Below are positions 57,556-64,000 of a DNA stretch of 64,000 bases, one piece after another. Source of the stretch: Kitasatospora indigofera (GTDB taxonomy: Bacteria; Actinomycetota; Actinomycetes; Streptomycetales; Streptomycetaceae); assembly GCF_014655955.1 (NCBI RefSeq), contig NZ_BNBO01000005.1, positions 186,001 through 250,000 on the forward strand. The letters are read 5' to 3'. The notes beneath the pieces are model-generated. The model was not told where the DNA came from, made no database searches, and saw only the letters and a list, made by a program, of their open reading frames with translations. Each line of letters begins with the position of its first letter. Within the stretch, counting starts at the first letter, position 1. The position numbers and the translations under genes are program-made.

Positions 57556-60207
57556 CTACAGCCTGGGGTCGACCGGCTCGGACTCCAGGGCCAGGACGGC
57601 GAACACCGGCTCGTGCACCCGCCAGAGCGGCTCGCCGGCCGCCAGGCGGTCCAGCGCCTCCAGGCCGAGGGCGTACTCGCGCAGCGCGAGGGAGCGCTTG
57701 TGGCCGAGGAACCGCTGGCGCAGCTGGTCCAGGTACTCGGTGTAGTCGGGGCCGTAGATGATCCGCAGGTACTCCCGGCCGCGCACCTTCACCCCCGGCT
57801 GGAGCAGGGCGCCCTGGCGTCCCTCCCCCGCCCGGCCCCGGGCCGTCGAGGAGAGCGGCTTGACCACCATGCCCTCGCCGCCCGCACCGGTCAGCTCCTC
57901 CCACCAGGCGATGCCCGCCTCGACCGAGCGTTCGTCCGAGGTGTCGACCAGCAGCCGGCCGGTGCCCCGTAGCAGCGGGGCCTCGTGGTCGTCCGCCGCG
58001 ACCATCCGGTCGATCCAGCCGAGGTGCTCGTCGTGCGGCCGCACGGCGAGGTTGGCTCCCTCGGCGGCCAGCACCTGGAAGGGCGCCAGACGGATGCCCG
58101 CGAGGCCTTCGGTCGGCCAGCAGTAGCGCCGGTACGCCGCGACGAAGGCCTCGGCGTCGGCGGCCCGCCGGCGCTGGCGCTCGGTCAGCTCGCCGAGGTC
58201 GAGCCCCCGGCCCGCGGCCTGCTCCAGCGCCGCCAGCACCGTGGGCAGGGCCGCCCCGGCCGCCGCGCCGACGGCCGCGTACTGCCGGCGCAGCAGCTCC
58301 AGGGCCTTCAGCGACCACGGCATCAGTTCGGCGTCCAGCAGCAGCCAGCCCGTCCCCAGTTCGTCGAAGAGCCCGGCCTTCTCGGCGGCTGCACGGACCC
58401 GGTCCAGCACGGCGCCGGTGACCGCGTCGTCGCTGAGGAAGGCCCGGCCGGTCCGGGTCCAGATCGCGCCCGGGCCGGCGATGCCGAACCGCTGCTCCAG
58501 CGCGGTGTCGTCCCTGGCCACCAGGACGACCGCCCGGGAGCCCATGTGCTTCTCCTCGCAGATGACGTGCTGGACGCCGTCGGCGCGGTAGGAGGAGAAG
58601 GCCTCCTCCGGGTGTTCGAGGTAACCGGGGCGGCGCGAGGTGGCGCTCGGTGCCATGGTCGGCGGCAGGTAGGCGAGCAGTCGCGGGTCGAGGGCGAAGC
58701 GGCTCATCACCTCCAGCGCGGCCGCGGCGTTCTCCTCCCGGACGGTGATCCGGCCGTGCAGCGACGTCTCCACGGTGCGGCGCCCGGCCACGTCGGCGAG
58801 GTCCAGCGGCCGGCCCTCGTGGGGCTCGGGGGCGGCCGCGGTCATCGGGCGCACGGGTGCGTACCACTCCTGCTCCGCCTCGACGCTGACCAGCTCGCGC
58901 TCCGGGTAGCGCAGCGCGGTGAGGCTGCCGCCGAAGACGCAGCCGGTGTCCAGGCAGATGGTGTTGTTGACGAAGCCCGGCACCTGGACGGGCGTGTGGC
59001 CGTAGACCACCAGCGCCTTGCCCCGGTACTCCTCCGCCCACGGGTAGCGGACCGGCAGGCCGTACTCGTCGGTCTCCCCGGTGGTGTCGCCGTACAGGGC
59101 GTGCGAGCGGACCCGGCCGGAGGTGCGGTCGTGGTACTTCTCCGGCAGACCGGCGTGGCAGACCACCAGCCGGCCGCCGTCCAGCAGGTAGTGGCTGACC
59201 AGGTCACGCATGAACGCCCGGACCTGCAGGCGGAACTCCTCCGGCTCGGCGGCCAGCTGGTCCAGCGACTCCTGCAGGCCGTGCGAGACGGTGACGTTGC
59301 GGCCGTCCATGGCGCGGCCGAGCTTGTTCTCGTGATTGCCGGGCACGCAGACGGCGTGGCCGGCGCCGACCATGCCCATCACCAGGCGCAGCACGCCGGG
59401 GGTGTCCGGACCACGGTCGACCAGGTCGCCGACGAACACGGCAGTCCGGCCCCCGGGGTGCGCGGCGTCGACCGGCCGGCCCTCGGCGTCGCGGCCGATC
59501 TCGTACCCGAGGCGGGTGAGCAGGGTCTCCAGCTCGGCGCGGCAGCCGTGGACGTCCCCCACGATGTCGAACGGGCCGGTGAGGTGGCGCAGGTCGTTGT
59601 AGCGCTTCTCGGTGACGATCTCGGCGGCGTCGACCTCGGCCTCGCCGCGCAGGATGTGCACCTTGCGGAAGCCCTCGCGCTCCAGGCCGCGCAGCGAGCG
59701 GCGCAGCTCGCGGTTCTGGCGCGGGACGACGTGCGGGGGCAGCTGCCGGTCCGGGCGGGTCCTGTTCCGCTCGGCGCAGACGCCCGGCGGGACGTCCAGG
59801 ACGATCGCGATCGGCAGCACGTCGTGGTCCCGGGCGATCCTGATCAGCTGCTTGCGGGCCTCGGGCTGGACGTTGGTGGCGTCCACGACGGTCAGCCGAC
59901 CGCCGGCCAGCCGCTTGCCGACGATGTGGTGGAGCAGCTCGAAGGCCTCGGCGGAGGCCGACTGGTCGTTCTCGTCGTCGGCGATCAGGCCTCGGCAGAA
60001 GTCCGAGGAGACCACCTGGGTGGGCAGGAAGTGCTTGCGGGCGAAGCTGGACTTCCCGGCGCCGCTGGTGCCGACGAGGACGACGAGGGAGAGGTCCGTG
60101 ACCGGGAGGATCCGCGGCGCGGCCGGGGCCGTCGGCGGGGTCGCCGGCGGGCTGGAGGTGTCAGGGGCGGCGTCGGTCGGCCCGGTGGGGCGGTTGGCGT
60201 CGGTCAT
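57556..60207 (-). CDS. pnkp: Polynucleotide kinase-phosphatase (Pnkp), RNA repair
   Basis: An 883-residue three-domain repair enzyme. The kinase has P-loop VLVGTSGAGKSSF (about 46-53). The metallophosphoesterase shows FDIVGDVHGCRAELE, VFVGDLVDRGPDTP and VPGNHENKLG. The C-terminal ligase-like adenylyltransferase carries the nucleotidyl-lysine motif EEKHMGSRAVVL. It heals broken RNA ends; with Hen1 it repairs and marks RNA cut by ribotoxins. The ATG overlaps the hen1 stop by four bases (ATGA), so both are made together. Typical length. The N-terminus has an extra Pro/Thr-rich leader of about 30 residues. Confidence 0.95.
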   Translation of the reverse strand: MTDANRPTGPTDAAPDTSSPPATPPTAPAAPRILPVTDLSLVVLVGTSGAGKSSFARKHFLPTQVVSSDFCRGLIADDENDQSASAEAFELLHHIVGKRLAGGRLTVVDATNVQPEARKQLIRIARDHDVLPIAIVLDVPPGVCAERNRTRPDRQLPPHVVPRQNRELRRSLRGLEREGFRKVHILRGEAEVDAAEIVTEKRYNDLRHLTGPFDIVGDVHGCRAELETLLTRLGYEIGRDAEGRPVDAAHPGGRTAVFVGDLVDRGPDTPGVLRLVMGMVGAGHAVCVPGNHENKLGRAMDGRNVTVSHGLQESLDQLAAEPEEFRLQVRAFMRDLVSHYLLDGGRLVVCHAGLPEKYHDRTSGRVRSHALYGDTTGETDEYGLPVRYPWAEEYRGKALVVYGHTPVQVPGFVNNTICLDTGCVFGGSLTALRYPERELVSVEAEQEWYAPVRPMTAAAPEPHEGRPLDLADVAGRRTVETSLHGRITVREENAAAALEVMSRFALDPRLLAYLPPTMAPSATSRRPGYLEHPEEAFSSYRADGVQHVICEEKHMGSRAVVLVARDDTALEQRFGIAGPGAIWTRTGRAFLSDDAVTGAVLDRVRAAAEKAGLFDELGTGWLLLDAELMPWSLKALELLRRQYAAVGAAAGAALPTVLAALEQAAGRGLDLGELTERQRRRAADAEAFVAAYRRYCWPTEGLAGIRLAPFQVLAAEGANLAVRPHDEHLGWIDRMVAADDHEAPLLRGTGRLLVDTSDERSVEAGIAWWEELTGAGGEGMVVKPLSSTARGRAGEGRQGALLQPGVKVRGREYLRIIYGPDYTEYLDQLRQRFLGHKRSLALREYALGLEALDRLAAGEPLWRVHEPVFAVLALESEPVDPRL

Positions 60208-61886
60208 CGGGTGTCGCCCCCTTCGGGGGTGGTCGTGTCAGGGGTGGTCGTGTCAGGGGTGGTGACGGCGGCCGTGGTGGCGGCGCCCGTGGTGGCGGAG
60301 GTGCCGGCCGGAGCGGGAGCGGTCCCGGCGGCGGCCGGGGTGCCGAGACGGAACAGGGCCAGCTGGGTCGGGGCGCCGACCTCCGGGTCCTGGGGCCCGA
60401 CCGGCCGGATGACAACCGTGTAGCCGTAGGCCGCGGCGGCCCGCTCGGCCCAGGCCCGGAACTGCGCGCGGTCCCACTCGAAGCGGTGGTCGGCGTGCCG
60501 GACGTGCCCGGCCGGGAGGCTCTCCCAGCGGACGTTGTACTCGGCGTTGGGCGTGGTGACGACGACCGCCGAGGGCCGGGCCACCCCCAGCACGGCCTGT
60601 TCGAGGGCGGGCAGCCGGGGCAGGTCCAGGTGCTCGATCACCTCCGAGAGGACGGCGGCGTCGTAGCCCTTGAGGCGCGCGTCGGTGTAGGTCAGGGCGC
60701 CCTGGACGAGGCTGACCCGGGCCGCCTGACGCTCGGACATCCGCTCCAGGCGCAGCTTGCGGGCGGCCGTGGACAGCGCCCGGGAGGACACGTCCACGCC
60801 CAGCACCTCGGTGATCCGGGCGTCCTTGAGCAGCGCGGCGATCAGCTCGCCCTGCCCGCAGCCGAGGTCGGCCACCCGGGCCGCCCCCACCTCGCGCAGG
60901 GCGTCCAGGATCGCCGCGCGGCGCTGCTCGGCCAAGGAAGGCGGCTTCGCCGCCGCGGCAGCGTCCGGCTCCGGGACGGAACCGCTCGTGGCCCCGGCCA
61001 CGGCGGGCTGCCCGGCCGGCCCGCCGGGGGCGGGCCCGGTGGCGTAGGCCGTCTCCCCCGAGTCGTCGACGGCGTTGTCGAACTCCTCGGCCTCCCGGTC
61101 GTCGGCCTCCGCCAGCCGGGCGAGCTCCAGCCGCTGCATGGCCCTGCGGGTCAGCGACCAGCGGCGGGCCAGATAGCGGCCGGCGATCAGGGCCCGCTCG
61201 GGGTGGTCCGCGAGCCAGCCCTCGCCGGCGGCGAGCAGCTTGTCGACCTCGTCGGGCGCCACCCAGTAGTGCTTGGCACCGTCGAGCACCGGCAGCAGGA
61301 CGTAGAGCTGCTGGAGCGCGTCGGCCAGGCGCAGCGTCCCCGAAAGACCCACCCGGAGGTAGCGCGACTCCCCCCACTCGGGGAAGGTCTCGTCGAGCGG
61401 CACGGGCGCCGCCTCCACCTGCCAGCCGAGGGGCTCGAAGAGCCGGGCCACCATCGCCGCGCCGCCGCCCTCGCCGGAGCCGTTCGCGGGCACGGCGGGC
61501 AGCACGATCCGCAGCGGCCGGGTCTCGTCCGCGAGCCCGGGCCGGTTCTCGCAGACACCCTTCATGGCGGTGCGGAACACGGTGCGCAGCGCCACCGCGA
61601 GCAGGGACGAGGCGGCGTAGGGGCGGTCGTTCACGTACTGGGCGAGGGCGAAGTCGGGCGAGCCGCCCCGGCCCTTGCCCATGCCCCGCCGGACCAGCGC
61701 GACGGGGTCGATGTCCAGCAGCAGCGCCGCTGTACAGACCGCGTCGGTCGCCTCCGGGTAGAAGACATGCGCCTCGCCGTGGGAGGTCGCGAAGCGCTGC
61801 ACCTTGCCGGGGTGCTTGTGCAGCAGGAAACCCAGGTCGGTGGCGGGGCGCTCGGCCGTGCCGGTGGTGGAGATCGAGATGAACAC
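60204..61886 (-). CDS. hen1: Hen1 RNA 3'-terminal ribose 2'-O-methyltransferase
   Basis: A 560-residue protein. The N-terminal half ([37 protein letters not shown]) is the bacterial Hen1-specific domain that activates Pnkp ligation. The C-terminal methyltransferase has [16 protein letters not shown], the metal-binding SEVIEHLD (E-x-x-E-H) and [14 protein letters not shown]. It methylates the 2'-OH of the repaired RNA end so that it resists a second cut. It is longer than usual because of an Ala/Pro linker (about residues 255-320) and a C-terminal tail with repeats from a 15-bp tandem repeat (60226-60263). The start is probably GTG 61886. Confidence 0.93.
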   Translation of the reverse strand: MFISISTTGTAERPATDLGFLLHKHPGKVQRFATSHGEAHVFYPEATDAVCTAALLLDIDPVALVRRGMGKGRGGSPDFALAQYVNDRPYAASSLLAVALRTVFRTAMKGVCENRPGLADETRPLRIVLPAVPANGSGEGGGAAMVARLFEPLGWQVEAAPVPLDETFPEWGESRYLRVGLSGTLRLADALQQLYVLLPVLDGAKHYWVAPDEVDKLLAAGEGWLADHPERALIAGRYLARRWSLTRRAMQRLELARLAEADDREAEEFDNAVDDSGETAYATGPAPGGPAGQPAVAGATSGSVPEPDAAAAAKPPSLAEQRRAAILDALREVGAARVADLGCGQGELIAALLKDARITEVLGVDVSSRALSTAARKLRLERMSERQAARVSLVQGALTYTDARLKGYDAAVLSEVIEHLDLPRLPALEQAVLGVARPSAVVVTTPNAEYNVRWESLPAGHVRHADHRFEWDRAQFRAWAERAAAAYGYTVVIRPVGPQDPEVGAPTQLALFRLGTPAAAGTAPAPAGTSATTGAATTAAVTTPDTTTPDTTTPEGGDTR

Positions 61887-61995
61887 CCGCCCGAGTATTG
61901 CCGAGGCCGGTCGGCGGGGGCATGGGGTTTTGTGGTGGTGTCCGTCCGGTGAGCGCGTTCGGCGGCCCGGGCCGGAATTGGTTAACGTGCACCGT

Positions 61996-62985
61996 GTGAC
62001 TGCTGAATCCACCTCCCTCGCAAGCGGGGCCGTCGCCGCCGGTCTGGCGACCATCGCCGCCGACGGCACCGTCCTCGACACCTGGTTCCCCGCCCCCGAG
62101 CTCACCGCCGAGCCCGGCCCGGCCGGCACCGTCCGACTGACCGCCGAGCAGGCCGAGGCCGAACTCGGCCCGGGCGCCGTCGACGCACTGCGCAGCGACG
62201 CGCGCCGTGGCGTCGAGGTGATCGCGGTGCGCACCACCATCGCCTCGCTGGACGAGAAGCCGGCCGACGCGCACGACGCCTACCTGCGGCTGCACCTGCT
62301 GAGCCACCGTCTGGTCAAGCCGCACGGCCAGAACCTGGAGGGCGTCTTCGGGCTGCTCGCCAACGTCGCGTGGACCAGCATCGGCCCGGTGCCGGTGGAC
62401 AACGTCGAGCAGGCGCGCCTCGCGGTCCGCGCCCAGGGCGGCCAGCTGGCCGTCTACGGGATCGACAAGTTCCCCCGGATGACCGACTACGTCGCCCCGT
62501 CCGGTGTCCGGATCGCGCACGCCGACCGCGTCCGCCTCGGCGCCCACCTCGCGGTCGGCACCACCGTGATGCACGAGGGCTTCGTCAACTTCAACGCCGG
62601 CACCCTGGGCACCTCCATGGTCGAGGGCCGGATCAGCGCGGGTGTCGTGGTCGGCGACCACAGCGACATCGGCGGCGGCGCCTCGATCATGGGGACGCTC
62701 TCGGGCGGCGGCAAGCAGACCGTGTCGGTCGGCGAGCGCTGCCTGCTGGGCGCGAACGCGGGCATCGGCATCTCGCTCGGCAACGACTGTGTGGTGGAGG
62801 CCGGCCTGTACGTCACGGCCGGCACCCGGGTGGCGCTGCCGGACGGCAAGGTCGCCAAGGCGGTGGAGGTGTCCGGACAGGACAACCTGCTGTTCCGCCG
62901 CAACTCGCAGACCGGCGCGGTCGAGGTGATCGCCCGGTCCGGCTCCTGGGGCGGTCTGAACGCGGAGCTGCACGCTCACAACTGA
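61996..62985 (+). CDS. dapD: Tetrahydrodipicolinate N-succinyltransferase
   Basis: A 329-residue enzyme of the succinylase branch of lysine/diaminopimelate synthesis. The N-terminal part is followed by the left-handed beta-helix with hexapeptide repeats ([57 protein letters not shown]). I chose GTG 61996 ([11 protein letters not shown]), giving the usual actinobacterial length; GTG 61987 would add three residues. It is divergent from hen1 with 109 bp between. The 3' side has strong hairpins. Confidence 0.94.
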   Translation: MTAESTSLASGAVAAGLATIAADGTVLDTWFPAPELTAEPGPAGTVRLTAEQAEAELGPGAVDALRSDARRGVEVIAVRTTIASLDEKPADAHDAYLRLHLLSHRLVKPHGQNLEGVFGLLANVAWTSIGPVPVDNVEQARLAVRAQGGQLAVYGIDKFPRMTDYVAPSGVRIAHADRVRLGAHLAVGTTVMHEGFVNFNAGTLGTSMVEGRISAGVVVGDHSDIGGGASIMGTLSGGGKQTVSVGERCLLGANAGIGISLGNDCVVEAGLYVTAGTRVALPDGKVAKAVEVSGQDNLLFRRNSQTGAVEVIARSGSWGGLNAELHAHN

Positions 62986-63004
62986 CCTCCTTCACTGGTT
63001 GTCC

Positions 63005-63069
63005 GCCGCCGGCCGGGCCGGCGGCACCGGGCTCCCGGCGCCGTCCGCACGGACGGTGGCGGGAGCCCG
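63005..63069 (+). terminator. Double hairpin terminator after dapD
   Basis: GCCGCCGGCC / GGCCGGCGGC (63005-63025) followed by a larger stem CGGGCTCCCG ... CGGGAGCCCG (63028-63069) with an inner CCGTCCG/CGGACGG stem. Confidence 0.82.
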
Positions 63070-63120
63070 TCGCTTTGCGGTGGCGGGCGGGGGCGCGCCG
63101 CGTGGGACGCGGCGGGGCGG

Positions 63121-63190
63121 CGGTGGGCCGGGACGGGACGGGTGCGGCGGTGGGCCGGGACGGGACGGGTGCGGCGGTGGGCCGGGACGG
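63121..63190. repeat. 27-bp tandem repeat, 2.6 copies
   Basis: Units at 63121-63147 and 63148-63174 are identical, with a partial third. The unit starts CGGTGGGCCGGGACGGGACG. The gap from 62986 to 63447 otherwise holds only the dapD terminators and no gene. Confidence 0.88.
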
Positions 63191-63447
63191 CAGGGCGCCC
63201 GTGGGCGCCCGCCCTAGCCGAGCCGGGTGGCCGCCCGCAAGCCGGGCTCACCCGTGGGACGTACCCGGGCGGGCTGTTGGACCGCATCGGGTGGTCCGAG
63301 GTGACCGGCCACCGACAGCGGTCGTTGGGAACGGCGGGGCCCTGCCCCGGTGGCGCCGGACGGCGCTGCCCCTGCTGCGCGGCGTCCGACGGGCAGCACC
63401 CCCGTCCGTCGCCTCACAGCACGCCACCGATCCGAAGAGGTCCCCTC

Positions 63448-63690
63448 ATGTCCGAGCACTGGTCCGAGGCACCCGCCGCACCGCACGACCCGAGCGCCAC
63501 CGGCCTGGCGGCCGTGGCCGCCCCCGCCACCACCCCCAAGAGCCTGCTGGAGCAGATGCAGGAGCTGCTCGCCTCCGTGAACGCCGATCTGGCCGGGATG
63601 GGCGCCGCCCTGCAGTCCTCGGGCACCCGGCCGGCCGCCGCCGAACCCGCCGGACCGGCACTGGGCCCCGAGTCCGCCGGGGGCCGGTAG
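63448..63690 (+). CDS. Small Ala-rich protein, unknown
   Basis: An 80-residue protein. ATG 63448 has AAGAGG 8 nt upstream. The middle part (KSLLEQMQELLASVNADLAG) is a likely amphipathic helix, with disordered Ala/Pro flanks. No family recognised; codon bias supports translation. Confidence 0.55.
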   Translation: MSEHWSEAPAAPHDPSATGLAAVAAPATTPKSLLEQMQELLASVNADLAGMGAALQSSGTRPAAAEPAGPALGPESAGGR

Positions 63691-64000
63691 CCCCTGGCCC
63701 CGGACGGCGGGGCCAGCGGGACGACCAGGACGGGCCCGGCTCCACCGGGCGTACCGCCACCCGCCCGACCGCCGCCGCCCCGGGCCGCGGCCCGGGAGCC
63801 GGCCTGCTCGCGGAGCCGGTCGGGGGCGCGGCCGCAGGCCCCGGTGCGGCCGGGCGCGGCCGAGCAGACCGTGTCGAGCGGATCCGGGACGCGGTCCCCG
63901 GCCCGCTCCCCCGACCGTTCGCCGACCCGCTCCCCCGTCCGCTCGCCGGACCGTTCACCGTCACCGGCCCGCCCGGCGGACTTCGTGCCGGTCCGGCCTC
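63691..64000. other. Window end, no gene assigned
   Basis: GC-rich sequence with imperfect repeats of CCCGCTCCCCCG / ACCGTTCGCCG type near 63899-63960. A gene could begin or end beyond the window edge, but nothing inside is supported. Confidence 0.4.

Overview
The window is high-GC, densely coded DNA from a streptomycete. Codon third positions are almost all G or C, GTG and TTG starts are common, and the housekeeping gene order (rne, radical-SAM pair, rodA-pbp2-mreDCB, ndk, folC, valS, clpX-clpP2-clpP1, tig, tRNA-Pro/tRNA-Gly, rpiB, amino-acid permease, thioredoxin-fold protein, pepN) is the order I know from Streptomyces chromosomes. Streptomyces or Kitasatospora is the most likely source; I cannot choose between them by eye.

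Left part (1-14.4 kb). RNase E/G (3' end outside the window), a DUF2344 partner protein, an unusual membrane protein built from about nine helical repeats, and a B12/radical-SAM protein lie on the minus strand. From about 7.9 to 14.4 kb comes an accessory insert: a frameshifted SGNH esterase, a nitroreductase, an ArsR regulator, and a compact four-gene peptide cassette. In the cassette an M50 membrane protease (with a PqqD-like N-terminus) and a ThiF/MccB-type adenylating enzyme are translationally coupled on the minus strand. They diverge from a 47-residue precursor peptide ending in asparagine, which is followed by a strong hairpin and an M14 zinc carboxypeptidase. This looks like an undescribed RiPP pathway, possibly a distant relative of microcin C (peptide-nucleotide) biosynthesis, and it is the main discovery of the window.

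Middle (14.5-37.4 kb). Here lie the cell-elongation cluster (RodA, PBP2, MreD, MreC, MreB), nucleoside diphosphate kinase, a DUF4233 protein, FolC, a secreted GH18 chitinase with a DasR-type box, an unknown gene, ValS, an unknown one-helix protein, the Clp protease genes with a ClgR-type box, trigger factor, a DHA2-type efflux pump and two tRNAs. Most operons end in strong G/C hairpins.

Right part (37.4-64 kb). This part is more mixed: small membrane proteins, DUF6197- and DUF6348-like proteins, a glyoxalase-fold protein, a SpoIIE-domain phosphatase, RpiB, BioY, a GABA-permease-like transporter, a mycothiol-nitroreductase-like protein lacking its second cysteine, aminopeptidase N, a second GH18 chitinase with a DasR-type box, and aconitase with an elaborate control region (tandem iron-box-like and MarR-type palindromes). 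After these come a two-gene membrane operon, a solo PIN-domain toxin, ornithine carbamoyltransferase, the Pnkp-Hen1 RNA-repair pair, DapD and a small unknown protein. Short tandem repeats, including three 7-bp repeat tracts, are scattered through the intergenic DNA.
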